Shown: one piece after another, positions 45,785 to 57,018 of the stretch
How the letters are laid out: every line of letters begins with the position of its first letter
Position numbering within the stretch: the stretch's first letter is position 1
DNA from: Strigamia acuminata
Taxonomy: Eukaryota > Arthropoda > Chilopoda > Geophilomorpha > Linotaeniidae
NCBI GenBank assembly: GCA_949358305.1
Contig: OX442323.1
Span: 4,340,001 to 4,404,000 of the forward strand
Length of the DNA stretch: 64,000 nt
Reading direction: 5' to 3'
Made by a program: the position numbers and the translations under genes
Notes under the pieces: model-generated
Databases searched by the model: none
Told to the model about the DNA's origin: nothing
What the model saw: the letters and a program-made list of their open reading frames with translations, nothing else

Positions 45785-47060
45785 AAAAATCGTCAATTTT
45801 ACTGAAAAATCGTCAATTTTACTGAAAAATCGTCAATTTTACTGAAAAATCGTCAATTTTACTGAAAAATCGTCAATTTTACTGAAAAATCGTCAATTTT
45901 ACTGAAAAATCGTCAATTTTACTGAAAAATCGTCAATTTTACTGAAAAATCGTCAATTTTACTGAAAAATCGTCAATTTTCTGAAAAATCGTCAATTTTA
46001 CTGAAAAATCGTCAATTTTACTGAAAAATCGTCAATTTTACTGAAAAATCGTCAATTTTACTGAAAAATCGTCAATTTTACTGAAAAATCGTCAATTTTA
46101 CTGAAAAATCGTCAATTTTACTGAAAAATCGTCAATTTTACTGAAAAATCGTCAATTTTACTGAAAAATCGTCAATTTTACTGAAAAATCGTCAATTTTA
46201 CTGAAAAATCGTCAATTTTACTGAAAAATCGTCAATTTTACTGAAAAATCGTCAATTTTACTGAAAAATCGTCAATTTTACTGAAAAATCGTCAATTTTA
46301 CTGAAAAATCGTCAATTTTACTGAAAAATCGTCAATTGTACTGAAAAATCGTCAATTTTACTGAAAAATCGTCAATTTTACTGAAAAATCGTCAATTTTA
46401 CTGAAAAATCGTCAATTTTACTGAAAAATCGTCAATTTTACTGAAAAATCGTCAATTTTACTGAAAAATCGTCAATTTTACTGAAAAATCGTCAATTTTA
46501 CTGAAAAATCGTCAATTGTACTGAAAAATCGTCAATTTTACTGAAAAATCGTCAATTTTACTGAAAAATCGTCAATTTTACTGAAAAATCGTCAATTTTA
46601 CTGAAAAATCGTCAATTTTACTGAAAAATCGTCAATTTTACTGAAAAATCGTCAATTTTACTGAAAAATCGTCAATTTTACTGAAAAATCGTCAATTTTA
46701 CTGAAAAATCGTCAATTTTACTGAAAAATCGTCAATTTTACTGAAAAATCGTCAATTTTACTGAAAAATCGTCAATTTTACTGAAAAATCGTCAATTTTA
46801 CTGAAAAATCGTCAATTTTACTGAAAAATCGTCAATTTTACTGAAAAATCGTCAATTTTACTGAAAAATCGTCAATTGTACTGAAAAATCGTCAATTTTA
46901 CTGAAAAATCGTCAATTTTACTGAAAAATCGTCAATTTTACTGAAAAATCGTCAATTTTACTGAAAAATCGTCAATTTTACTGAAAAATCGTCAATTTTA
47001 CTGAAAAATCGTCAATTTTACTGAAAAATCGTCAATTTTACTGAAAAATCGCCGATTTTT
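45781..47060. repeat. 20-bp minisatellite, about 64 units
   Basis: Unit ACTGAAAAATCGTCAATTTT. It is almost perfectly homogeneous: the first unit has C for T, one unit near 45981 lacks an A, three units have TTGTA in place of TTTTA (G at 46338, 46518, 46878), and the last is diverged (CGCCGATTTTT). Each unit has a short inverted repeat AAAAT-CGTCA-ATTTT. Confidence 0.98.
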
Positions 47061-48834
47061 CACAAAACAAGTAAATATCTGTAATGCATGGAAGCATTAA
47101 GCTTACATCTTAGACTTCTAAACCCCTTCTACACTTTTCTGTATAGAAATACATCTGTCCGTCTGTCCCTAAATAAAATACCAAAATAAAAGAAAATAAT
47201 GTGGAGTAGTACAGTATACTACGAATATTCACAATATTGCCACAACAGAATTTCTATTTCACACCATGTAATTTCTATTTCTTGATATATATATATATAT
47301 AAAAGTAGAAATGTCCACTTTTCGAGCACCGCCAAGTGAATAAAATATTAAGCAATAAAAAAATAAAAGTCAAGACATTCTCCGCTCAATCGATATCCAT
47401 CTCAAGTGGTCCTTTTCTGGCCTTTATCTCAAACCCAGGTCTGGTTTGTGTCTCCTATATAAACCCCTTCATTCTCTTCCGCCCCACACTTTTATCCCTT
47501 CATCACCAATATTATTTAATCTAAAAAGCAATTTTTTTCCCCTCTTTCCTTCCCATGTTTTTTCTCACAAATTTATCCCCCCATTTAATTCCAGTATCAA
47601 ACATTTAGCGAGGGGGAGAAAAAAAACAATATGAGCTGCTTTTCAACTTTGCACCAAGTGTGGGCTTTTCTGTAGTAAATTTCGGCTCGTATCCAATTCA
47701 CTTGTCCAGAGCCTGTGTATAATCTTTGAGCATGTTACAGGTTCAGTTTGAATTATGTGTTTGCCTTGCAGTGAAAATTAATTAAACCGCTGCAAATGCT
47801 ACCAAACAGCGTTGCAATTTTGTTTGCAAACTATTTTTAATCATCACAATGCATCCCTCCATCTCATTTCGTCTCATCAAAATCCCCACCAATAAATTAA
47901 TCCTGCTAATAATCACAACAAACACTGAAAACAATATCTTGCTTCCATATCTAGATACAGGAAATTAATCAAGTTTCAAGCAGTTCCCTTATTGCTTGAG
48001 AACAGTATATTGTATTTGCTAACGTAAGAGAAAACGCTAAAATGCCAATATTGCGCGATTGCTAAAAATTTACGTTGCGCCAATACTATACGCCAAACAA
48101 ATCATTTATTTGTTATTCATACAATTAATATTTTGCGTCATTTCTTAAATGTCGGTGAAAATTTACTTTTTTCTAATTGTCGCTACCAGTAATTTAGACC
48201 AAGGGTTTGCAACTTTTTTTTTTAAATATTGCAACACTTTACATCACTCTTGGATGTCAGAAAATGTAAACAAAATGCAGTTTTAATCTTAATTTTGAAT
48301 ATAATAAATAAAAAGGCAAAAAATGATAACTTTTGGTTGGACTCAAACAATGGTACGATTTTCCTAGGCAAATTCACACCAAAAATGCTGTTTTCCCAGA
48401 TATTCAATATTCCTTTAATGAATGTTCTCACTTCTGCAGCCCAACCATTGTGTAATCTAATCGATTCCTTTTGTTTTCGCTTTTTACCAGACAACAATAT
48501 TCACTAAAAACTAAACTAAACAAACAACTATGTTTTCTCATCCAATTTAATCCAGTGAGTGTGCACTGACAATTCAACCAAAACACCCATTCAATAAAAC
48601 AACAAACACGCATTTAAATTCATACAAATTCACAAAATATGATTTTAAAAAACCCAAACAAATTCTTCAAAATTTATTCCCATAACTCACCAACCCCCAC
48701 CCAACCCCTTCCCACCACTATGCAAACTTCCAAACTGGTAAACACACTCAATCTTCCCCACACAAAACAAACCGTCAACAAACCAGCACTACCACAAGTC
48801 CCAACAAGAAGAAGAAAAAATGCGAGATACGTAC
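47061..48834 (-). other. Intron 1 side of the CACNG-like gene; no further exon seen
   Basis: Read on the minus strand this follows the first coding exon. (AT)n lies at 47287-47301. I searched the minus strand to the window's left for the expected second to fourth exons (short Cys-bearing loop, then three membrane helices) and recognised none, so the intron is long or the gene continues outside. Confidence 0.45.
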
Positions 48835-49072
48835 CCACCGAATCGTTTTGGTCAGAGGCACCTGGAAGTGGACACGATTTCCAGAGCCCCGACTTGAAAT
48901 GCAGAAAGCCGACCCTGGAGGTGGAATTGGCATTGGACACCGGCTCGGACGTGTAAAGCCAATGGTCCGTCGCGACCGACGCGGCCAAAGTGCCCAACGA
49001 GATGAGTCCGAGCAGGAGAGATACACGCGACAAGGTATCCGGCAGACACATGCACACACAGGCCACCGGCAT
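48835..49072 (-). CDS. CACNG/stargazin (TARP)-like first coding exon
   Basis: ATG at 49072 is preceded in frame by TGA (49081-49079), fixing the start. The exon encodes a first membrane helix (SLLLGLISLGTLAASVA), then TDHWLY, an N-glycosylation site NST, and SGLWKSC, the first half of the W-GLW-C-C signature of the claudin/PMP22/CACNG superfamily. TDxWLY and SGLWxxC favour the calcium-channel gamma branch. Members modulate AMPA receptors or calcium channels at the plasma membrane. Two donors are possible: TGG|GTACGT (exon end 48835) or CAG|GTGCCT (exon end 48862). The second lies just after LWKSCPLP, which from memory is where vertebrate members carry a phase-1 intron. Both leave phase 1. Confidence 0.8.
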
Positions 49073-49300
49073 CTCACTTCAAGCGCCACAGATGGAGTTT
49101 GGAGCCGACATGACTCGGCTGCCAGGGGGCACCTTGGCCCCGCCGTACTCGTTGATGTCGGGGTGTCAAGCAAAGCACGCAAGACAAGTTTGCTAGCGTT
49201 TGACTCCGTTCGCTATTGGCTAGCAAATGCGTGCCACCAGATGCAAACCAATTACCGAGAGCGCTGGCTTCGGTGCCGGTGTCTGGTGGTGTTTGGCGCA
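49073..49300 (-). promoter_or_regulatory. CpG-rich 5' region of the CACNG-like gene
   Basis: CpG is frequent from about 48840 to 49300 against a CpG-poor background. An inverted CCAAT box (ATTGG) lies at 49215-49219, about 145 bases upstream of the ATG on the minus strand. The transcription start is not determined. Antisense frames of up to 178 codons here reflect low stop density. Confidence 0.45.
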
Positions 49301-49383
49301 AACATGTGGATCAATTTTTGGGATCATCAAAGAGGGGATATTCAAGAGAAAGACGTGAATGACAATGGGAGGAAGAAAAAGTA

Positions 49384-49615
49384 AATACCGGAAATGCTCT
49401 AATAGGATGCGGGTGTTCTAATTACAAAATCCACATTTTACACATTTTTGGTTTTTTTGTTTTCGATCAAATTTGACAGAAATTTTGTTCAATTTAGATT
49501 TTGAATTACCGCACTGCCTCAAATAAACGCCGGAGCAATTAAAAAAAATTTTCGACTTGGACCACGGTGCCTATTTAAAGCCCGGCGTTTATTCGGGCCC
49601 GGCGCATAACCAAAA
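49384..49615. repeat. Family S fragment and family A left half
   Basis: TACCGGAAATGCTCTAATAG and GTGTTCTAATTACAAAATCC (family S) at 49384-49436. TA-CCGCACTGCCTCAAATAA from 49509 through GCGCATAACCAAAAAATTC (family A without a right end). Confidence 0.6.
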
Positions 49616-49691
49616 AATTCATCTTTTGTGCTGTTGGTTCCCATCTGGCAGAAAAAGGAGCAGAAAACTGGGCCAAAAACTACATCTAAAT

Positions 49692-50148
49692 TAGGGTTTG
49701 GCCGATATCCGATGTCAGCCAATAGCAATATTTTTCTTACATTTTTCTTGAATTTATCTTGAATTTTTTAAATTCAAGTTCACAGTTTACTTTTGCTGAA
49801 ATAAACTTCTTAAAAAATGTGTAATTCCAAAAATAATTTATTTAAATAAAATTGCCAAGTAAATTTCTAATGTAATTTTAAAAATTGTGCAAAATTTGCA
49901 TGATTATTAAAATTGTCCAGTCAATTAAGCGTGCAGATCTCAAAAGCACCCACGATTTGATGTAAACTTTCATCACGTCAATCACTGATTGAAATTTACT
50001 GTTTATTTTACCAGAAAGTCAAGTAAATATGATATTTACATCGTATTTACGATAAAGTAAATATGAAATTCCAAGCAGTGAATCATGCGTTTTGATAAAT
50101 TAGAAATATCAGTATCAGCAACTTTTTTTCAAACCCGACTGTATTTAG
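49692..50148. repeat. Family R-like element, diverged
   Basis: AGGGTTTGGCCGATATCCGA at the left and AATATCAGTATCAGCAAC...TTTCAAACCC at the right are rough inverses. Confidence 0.5.
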
Positions 50149-50152
50149 AATA

Positions 50153-50320
50153 CAGTCGAAACTCTTTATAACGAATCGCGATATAACGAATTATCGATAT
50201 AACGAATACCTAAAAATGGCTGGTTTGGTGGGCTGGCCATAGAACACCATGTTAAAAAAATTCGATATAACGAATCAATTTTTCGGGTCCCTTGCGATTC
50301 GTTATAAAGAGTTTCGACTG
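50153..50320. mobile_element. Family E MITE, full length, well preserved
   Basis: TA-CAGTCGAAACTCTTTATAAC ... GTTATAAAGAGTTTCGACTG-TA, 168 bp, with perfect terminal inverted repeats of about 26 bp. It inserts directly beside the family R-like element. Confidence 0.9.
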
Positions 50321-50322
50321 TA

Positions 50323-52072
50323 TTTAGATGAGGATGAATACTCAAATATGAAACACTGCAATTTTTAATTTATTTCCTTTAATACACGTCAGTGAATTGC
50401 CCGAGTGACGTCAAAACAGATTAAAAACTGGGCAAAAAACAGGACTTTCTACTGTCTCAGTCAAGATGGAACCCAGAATTATTTAGTAGACTATCTATTT
50501 ATCTTAAGTTACCACAGCACATTCTCCATTAAGTAATAGTGCCTGACCGTAAGTTATTATTGCAGCTGAGGGCCCGTGTCAACCACACACTCTGGACCCC
50601 TGAAAGTGCTTAAAGAAATTCCTCCCTCCTCCCTTCACTAACAAAATGTTCTGTCACGGGTGATCTGCTAGTTATTATTTTTATTGACGTTCCGGTTGTT
50701 AAAATTTTCCGATTTGAGCACTGGCTGATTCCGGCAAAAAATCAATGCACAAACTCTCGCTACATTTTGCAAAATCTTGCACCAAAATTAAACCATTATT
50801 ATAATTGAATTTAACCAAATTTCTTAAAATAAAAATATTTGTTAGAAAAAAAAATATTATTATTATTACAAAAAGTGCATCCAGAATGGTCTGGTTAAAA
50901 TTTGCGAAATTCTTGCTCCCAGCTTGATGCCAAAAAGCATTTCCCCATTTTAATTCAGTAGAGTGGGTTTAGCAAATGGATCTTAAACATTGAAAAATGC
51001 CTACCATTTCCTTTTTCCCCCTGATCGAAAACTGAGTGTGAATCGAAATGAATGATCTGAACTTAATTCAAATTTCTTGATTCTTTATTATCTATATTCG
51101 CAGCTCCACGTCTGCATCACAAGTTCAACAACCTAAACTGCAAAAGAAAACCAATTCCATCCAATTTAAACTCTAAATCCATTCTGGATATAATATATTC
51201 ATTTTTATAAAAAAAAATAATAAAAATAATAATAAAAATAAAAAAAAAACATTCTTTTCTTCATTTTTTAAAGCAATTGTGATATGTACACGTGCATTTC
51301 CATAATATACACATTTAAAATGCAAATTAAACTTTTAGCAGCAAAATGACACTTTTTCCTTAAAGTATCTTTCTCCTTTTCTCAATCTTAAATAAAAATA
51401 AAATATAAAACAGATTTTTTTTTAAAAAAAAAAACCCAAAAAATAAAAATCTCAACTACTGTTCAATGAAGTTATTCCTTGTACTCCAAGTAATTTAAAA
51501 TTCTAATAAACAATTCACAACTGATTTTAAAGCCCTTTCTTCTTTTTTTTTTAAATTGACATTCATGGCAAGCAAATCAATAATTAACCTGACAACACAT
51601 GCTGTTGAAGCATTGAATTGCAAATATATAATTAACCGCTTCCTCTATTCATAATTTAGCGAAGGATGCAACTTACAAAGCATTCAAAACCTTCAAAACG
51701 GAACTTACTGCCACAAAGCAGTGAAAATTCCCGCTTAACCAAAATCAATTCGAACAGATTAAAAGCAAAGTAATATATAGCTGGCTAAAGTTCGTAATTG
51801 CCTTAAGTAATAACGCAAGGACAAAAAAATTACCGATAGTTTTTTCAGCATGAGATGTATTTAATAAGATAATATCTTGAGTCGGTTCAAGACTAATAAC
51901 CATCATCTCCAATGGGAATTCGCCAATTCAGCCAATTGGCGGTCTCATAGGTATATTACCGGTATATCCCAATAATTTTTCCGAATCTCGAACCGACTCA
52001 TAATGTTATCTTACTGAACACCAGCATGTTGGTATCATCCCGATGATTATACAACATTGCAAATAAATGTTG
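50323..52072. other. Long unannotated A+T-rich stretch
   Basis: Low-complexity A and T runs at 50820-51560. The last bases GCAAATAAATGTTGTTAA resemble the DIRS terminus over 17 bases only. No gene seen. Confidence 0.4.
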
Positions 52073-52076
52073 TTAA

Positions 52077-52544
52077 CCCTCGGAGACATAAGGGTAAAAT
52101 GTGCCGTTCTGGTATAAGGCCTTACGGATTTATGGACAATTTTCAGGTCAATTAGTTAAAGCACCATTTTGATTTTTGAAAGTTCGCAACTAATTTTATA
52201 GAGGGCACTAGTTGTGAACAATGAAAATATTTTTTTTTACCAACTAGTGGTTGGTTTAAACACTACTGGTAAATGCGAAAAGCTGTTAACTGAAGCGCTT
52301 TTTCTTAGGCAGTAAAGCCAGCATAATAGTTTTGCTGGAGTTTTAAGGGGCAGAAAATTAGCATTTAGCATATTTAATAAATATTAAATAAATGACCAAT
52401 GACTTAAAATTTCACCTGAATTAAGGTTCAGTATGATATAAACAAAATCACAAATTTTCAGCAAAAAAATGGATAGGAAAAAAAATTTTCCTATTCAAGA
52501 AAGAGCTTGTCTATAAATCCGTATAGCCTTATGCCTCCAAAGGT
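52077..52544. mobile_element. piggyBac-like MITE (family F), copy 2
   Basis: TTAA (52073-52076) CCCTCGGAGACATAAGG ... CCTTATGCCTCCAAAGG TTAA (52545-52548). 468 bp with an exact TTAA duplication; aligns with 19000-19449. Confidence 0.9.
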
Positions 52545-52548
52545 TAAC

Positions 52549-53260
52549 TAATGGCAGTTGTAGCCTAGCAACTCGCGATACAATGTTATAAATTGCTATT
52601 TACACAGTTATAGAAAATGACGAGTCAGAAGACACAACATAGTTAATTCCATAATTGGCACCACAAGTGCCCACCTTCTTCCTGGCCCTCTTAGTTAGTC
52701 TAATTTTCACAACTAAAATAGTACTGTCAAATAAATAAACCAGGAGGTCACCACTCTGCACAAGGACTACTGAAGTGCGTTAACTTTAATTCTGTTCTCA
52801 CAGACCAAGTGTGACTTCAACGTTAGGGCAAGGATTGACGACAACACTTTGGTTCCCACAGTGTACTTATTTGGATGCACAAAAATTAAATTTAGTCGGA
52901 CCTAAGCAAACGCACTTTAAGCAATTTTTAAAATCTCAAACTTGCCGCTGCCGTTGTGGCAACGTTTGGTAAAATTGGGAGAAGCCAACTTAAAGTTATG
53001 CTAGGATATTTCTAAGAACCAGAAACTTCAATGTCGAATAAATAGATAAATAATGCACAAACCACCCTAAATTTCTTCCCCCACAAACTTTGATGGTTCA
53101 AACAAGTCAGAATTTTTCAGTAAAATATATAAAACAAAAAAAAAGTTTTCCGATTGAAGCCTTCGCACCTTAGAGGGTTAACTTATGGCTTGTCCAATTT
53201 ATACACCCAGAACAAAGGTAAAAATAGAATTTTACAAAAAACATGACAGCTTTAAAATAC
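52549..53260. other. Unannotated stretch ending at a lone TTAA-type end
   Basis: GCACCTTAGAGGG-TTAA at about 53165-53181 looks like the right end of another piggyBac-like element, but no left end was found. Confidence 0.35.
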
Positions 53261-53316
53261 CTCTTAGTGGCATGCTTCATCAAATCTTGAAATCCCTCAC
53301 TTCGACGTAATCCAAT
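53261..53316 (-). CDS. Candidate 56-bp internal exon, gene unknown
   Basis: On the minus strand a strong acceptor (TATGTTTTTATTTTTCAG) precedes 53316 and GTATTT follows 53261. Only one frame is open; it encodes IGLRRSEGFQDLMKHATK plus two bases of the next codon (enters phase 0, leaves phase 2). The protein is not recognised. It could follow the first-exon candidate at 55748-55777, which ends in phase 0, but nothing proves they belong together. The next exon is not identified. Confidence 0.3.
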
Positions 53317-53936
53317 CTGAAAAATAAAAACATAAATTACCACCCAATCTAATGGCACCACCAATGACTCCTGACATTTCATGATAATTTGAAACATACA
53401 AATTCTTCTGCCTTGTAAAAGTTACAATTTATTGCAAATTGAATGCACAATTTATGAGTTGTTGTTGCTCCAACCCACTCCACTTTCAGCCTTAACGGTT
53501 TTAACTGCAAACAATCGACTTTCAAGCTCTGAAAAGGGTTGGCTCAAACCACACACAAACTGCAAAAACCCTCTCACCCTTTTGTCTCTTTACTTTTCTC
53601 TTACTACTTAAGAAAAGAAAAAAAAATCCCCTTTTATTTTCTGACTCACTTTTCTTTCTTCCTCTTTATTTAACTCCTTTTTAAAAGCATAAAGAAAGAA
53701 AAGAGCAAAATAAAAACACTTCATTTTCACAATTGCCTGTTTTGTTTTCTCTGCCTTCTCCAACATCTTCCCTTACATTGAACTCTAGTCATCCTTCCTT
53801 CTCGTCTCATTTTTCCAATATATCCATTCTCTTCCAGTTCCTTCTCCTTTTAAAAACACTAATCTAAGCATACTGAACCCCCAATGCGTCCCAAACAGCC
53901 AAAAACATAAAAACCTTAACATTTTTAACAATTATA
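53317..53936. other. Unannotated stretch
   Basis: Pyrimidine-rich in places (53580-53850); no supported feature. Confidence 0.4.
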
Positions 53937-54377
53937 CCGTACTGCCTTGAATAAACGCCCGGGCGGTTATTTTTTTTTTTTTACTTGCCTGCCAGGTGCT
54001 TATTCAAAGCCAGGCGATTATTCAAGCCAGGCGTCTAACCAAAAAAAAAGTTAAAAATAAATTTTGTGGAACAAATTTTTATTTTTATTTATTATTATCA
54101 CTAGTAAGATGTTATAAAACAGCAAACCATCACAAACTGAGAAGGCACCTGCATTAGAAGTGCCAACAATTGTAGCAGCATCAATTTTTTTGCAAATTTC
54201 ATGCTCTGTAAAAACGTTATTCATACGTAAATCACATATTTTCGGTAAACCCGGCGTCTAAACAAGCCCGGCGTTTATTCGGGGCCGGCGCTTATTGACT
54301 TTTCGGCTGTCGGTTGGCCGACGCTTAATCGAGAGCCGGCGCTTAATTACGCCCAGCCCTTATTCAAGGCAGTACGG
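53937..54377. mobile_element. Family A MITE, longest full copy
   Basis: TA-CCGTACTGCCTTGAATAA ... AAGGCAGTACGG-TA, 441 bp. Both flanks are built from GGCGCTTATT, GCCAGGCGATTATTCAAG and GGCGTTTATTCGGG blocks. The middle 54100-54235 is absent from the 30.2-kb copy. Confidence 0.92.
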
Positions 54378-54729
54378 TAATCAAATACAGCCACAACTAA
54401 CTGTTTATACTCAATCGTGCTTTGATCAGTCTTTAGTGCCACCTATTTGAAATTCAAAGACTGTTTTTTTTTATGGTATACCATTTCTCATACCCTCTCT
54501 CATATTATTGAAAACAATAAAACTCCCAAGAAACCCTCAGTTGCCGATTGCAGCCCACCTTTATACAGTATATTCACCTGGGAACAGACCCAGCAGCACT
54601 TGACCCGAGCACCCTGCACAAGGGGGCCCCCAAGTGCAGGGGTTCTCGAGTTAGAAACGAAAAACTGAAAGTGGATAATTAGCATAATGTTAAAATTTTT
54701 TTTGTACAAAGCCCCACAAACTTTGTTTA
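54378..54729. other. Unannotated spacer
   Basis: Short opposing frames at 54447-54709 are unsupported. Confidence 0.35.
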
Positions 54730-55277
54730 CCGTATTTCTTCGATTCTAAGACGCACTTTTTTCCCCGAATAAAGGTTTCTAAATATATTTATTTTAGCAT
54801 TTTATATTATTCCAGGAATTCATTCTAATTTCTTGTTTTCTAAGAAATTCGGAAAGATTTTCTATAAAATTTATTCTTTTCTTTGAATCAAAGTAATTTT
54901 TCGGTTGGTGGTACCATGAACCAAGGATGACATGGACACGTATCCGTGTGTTATTTCCTATTGATTCGTTGTTCTGTGCACGGATTGGATGACAGCAATC
55001 ACGTGTCATGCGTTGGTTGCTGTTGTCATCCCAGAATACAGTGTGGCTATGCAGTATGTGGCGCCATTGGTAGCAAAACACACTGAACATGTGGATATGT
55101 CCATGTTTTCCTTTGTTCATAGTAGTACTGAAATTAAATTAAATTAAATTAAATTAAATTAAATAAATAAATAAATAAATAAATAAAGTGAGTCTTAGAA
55201 TCGACGTCGTACTTTTTTCCCCATATAAACGTCTCTAAAAAAAAAACAGAGTGCATCTTAGAATAGAAGAAATACAA
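54730..55277. mobile_element. Family N MITE, full length
   Basis: TA-CCGTATTTCTTCGATTCTAA at the left and TTAGAATAGAAGAAATACAA-TA at the right are inverse ends; a subterminal GTCTTAGAATCGACG repeats the end internally at 55193. The interior carries (AAATT)n/(AAAT)n at 55131-55187 and a 108-codon minus-strand frame of unknown origin (54794-55120). Confidence 0.8.
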
Positions 55278-55747
55278 TATTTTCTTTGATTACTCCATTT
55301 TTAATATTGAAATTTAATCAATTTGCTATTTCTCATGAGAGTATTAGCATAAAAATTGAGATTAAAGTCGAAATGCTGCAAAAACAAAAGCTTTTGATCA
55401 AAATACATGAATTTCCAGAAGGAAAAATCTCATTAATTTTATAAAAATAGAACAGAGAAGATTATTAAATACCACAACTCAATCAAATAACAATAAATTT
55501 CCAATTTAGCAAGCATTTTCTCTCCAAAAACAATTTCCAATCACCAAATATTCAATTGTCAGTCACACAGCATCGAGTTTAGCCAGCAAATCCCTCAAAA
55601 TATCATAAAATCGAGACGAATAAACAACCCAATCTTTCCCCAATTTGTTTACGTGAGCTCGTGTTGAATTTAATGAGATCCCCCAAGATTTAATTGCGTC
55701 AGTCAGACAGGCATAATTGATAATCCGTAGAACTAGGAAATACTTAC
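55278..55747 (-). other. Sequence downstream of the candidate first exon, with a chance-like frame
   Basis: A minus-strand frame at 55563-55751 ends in a stop and reads plausibly as protein (SSRFYDILRDLLAKLDAV), but its only near acceptor lies 16 bases after a perfect donor, too close for an intron. It may be chance or retained-intron reading. Confidence 0.3.
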
Positions 55748-55927
55748 CCAAACTTTTGTTCCTCGAGCAGCAGTCATGCTCGGTGTTTTTATTACTTTTG
55801 TATTAGATAGTAGCCAGTGTTTTGTGAGTGGTGGTGTCTTGTGAAATGTCTTTACTGACTCCCAAGAGAGAAATCTAACTTTGTTCGTTGATGCTTCTTG
55901 TTTTTTGTTATTATGTCCTATGTGCAT
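55748..55927 (-). CDS. Candidate first coding exon, gene unknown
   Basis: A near-consensus donor TGG|GTAAGTATT follows 55748 on the minus strand. The frame ending there contains two possible starts: ATG at 55777 (10 codons, MTAARGTKVW) and ATG at 55927 (60 codons, preceded by TAA). The frame ends in phase 0. Upstream DNA is CpG-rich and promoter-like. No family is recognised; the upstream part may be 5' untranslated. Confidence 0.35.
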
Positions 55928-55934
55928 TTAAGCA

Positions 55935-56410
55935 GAGGACAGCGTTAACAACACCGATGCTTTCAGCCGGTTTCATCAACTTGATGAGAAGTAATGAGTA
56001 GGTAAGAAGAAGCTTTTTTCTCCTGGCTTGTTGATGCGCGAATGGCACTTGAGACTTGAAGCGGATAAAGTTATGATTGATGGTAAACAAACATTAATCG
56101 GCGGTCATTTTCATTTTCGCACGATTTCGCACTGCAATGTCGGAAAAAAATTATTTTGCATGTTAAAAAACGTGGGAATGTGAATTAGGTACCGAATTGT
56201 GTTTTACGATCGTGTTGATTTCGTCTGGAATGTCGTTAAAACTTGATTTGTTCGTCGATGAAAAGCGAACAGTTCTCGCGTAAAATCCGCCATTTGCAAC
56301 CCGCCTGGAAATGGCGCTGATGGCACTGCGGCGTTATTGGTTGGAAGTCATCACGTGGTTTTATAATGGCGCCCAAAACAAACGACTGCCGTTTTTTAAC
56401 GTGATGTTAA
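55935..56410 (-). promoter_or_regulatory. CpG-rich promoter-like region
   Basis: CpG-rich relative to surroundings. It contains TCTCGCG (56274-56280), several GCCATTT/AATGGCG motifs (YY1-like), an ATTGG box (56336-56340) and CACGTG (56352-56357). These are typical of broad, possibly bidirectional metazoan promoters. It could drive the minus-strand candidate exon; a plus-strand partner is not seen. Confidence 0.4.
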
Positions 56411-57018
56411 TACCGTTTTGTCTGCTGCGAACGTTTTATATTTTATTTATTGTTTTATACTATTCAGAAAATTTCATTTGACACGAATTAAGTTAATTGG
56501 AACTCGTAGATAAATCGTTTTTCTCCCGTGTGTTTCAATATTAAATTCGATTCAATGTTAATTATTGTCATATTGTCATAATAAAATAATTTTCGGCCTA
56601 AATGACATTAAAATGTTTTTTTTTTGCCCATGTCACCAAACGTGTGAGTATGAATGGTGGTCAGTGGAGGACCACAAGGCACTAGATGCACCTCAGATGA
56701 AGAAAAGACAATTAAAACACTAGTTTTTGGGCCTGATTATTGCCTTTATTCAGTTGTTTGTGTCACTAATGTGCGTTTCCCATTGCATGGGTCACATTGC
56801 TGCAACCCTAAGACCAACCGCTGACCACATGGTCAGAGTGGTTGAAAGTCTATTGCCATGCCCTGCCATTATGCACAGCCCCTGGGACTGCTCAGGTTCC
56901 TGAGGTCTGCAGAGTGGACACCTTCATCTCCATGGATGCAGCCATGGAGGACAACCAGTTTCAAGACAACCACCCAAGCAGCATAAATTGGTCTTGAAGA
57001 CGTTTCTTTAGAGACTGA
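56411..57018. other. Unannotated stretch, G+C-richer part at 56640-57000
   Basis: 56640-57000 is CpG-poor but rich in TG/CA and open in more than one plus frame for 40-55 codons each. Possible decayed coding or retroposon sequence; no family recognised. Confidence 0.3.

Noticed and set aside
45781-47060. CRISPR-like array
   Set aside because: Units are contiguous with no spacers, in a eukaryotic context; it is a plain minisatellite.
48848-49384. 178-codon plus-strand ORF
   Set aside because: Antisense to the CACNG-like exon and its CpG-rich 5' region; low stop density explains it.
52058-52076. Third DIRS terminus (GCAAATAAATGTTGTTAA)
   Set aside because: Only about 17 bases match and the rest of the terminus is absent.
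53261-53316. CUB-like DYVEVRD string in the candidate exon
   Set aside because: It occurs only in a frame with a stop a few codons later, so it is coincidence.
54794-55120. 108-codon ORF as a transposase fragment
   Set aside because: It lies within family N, but no DDE, zinc-finger or other motif can be seen.
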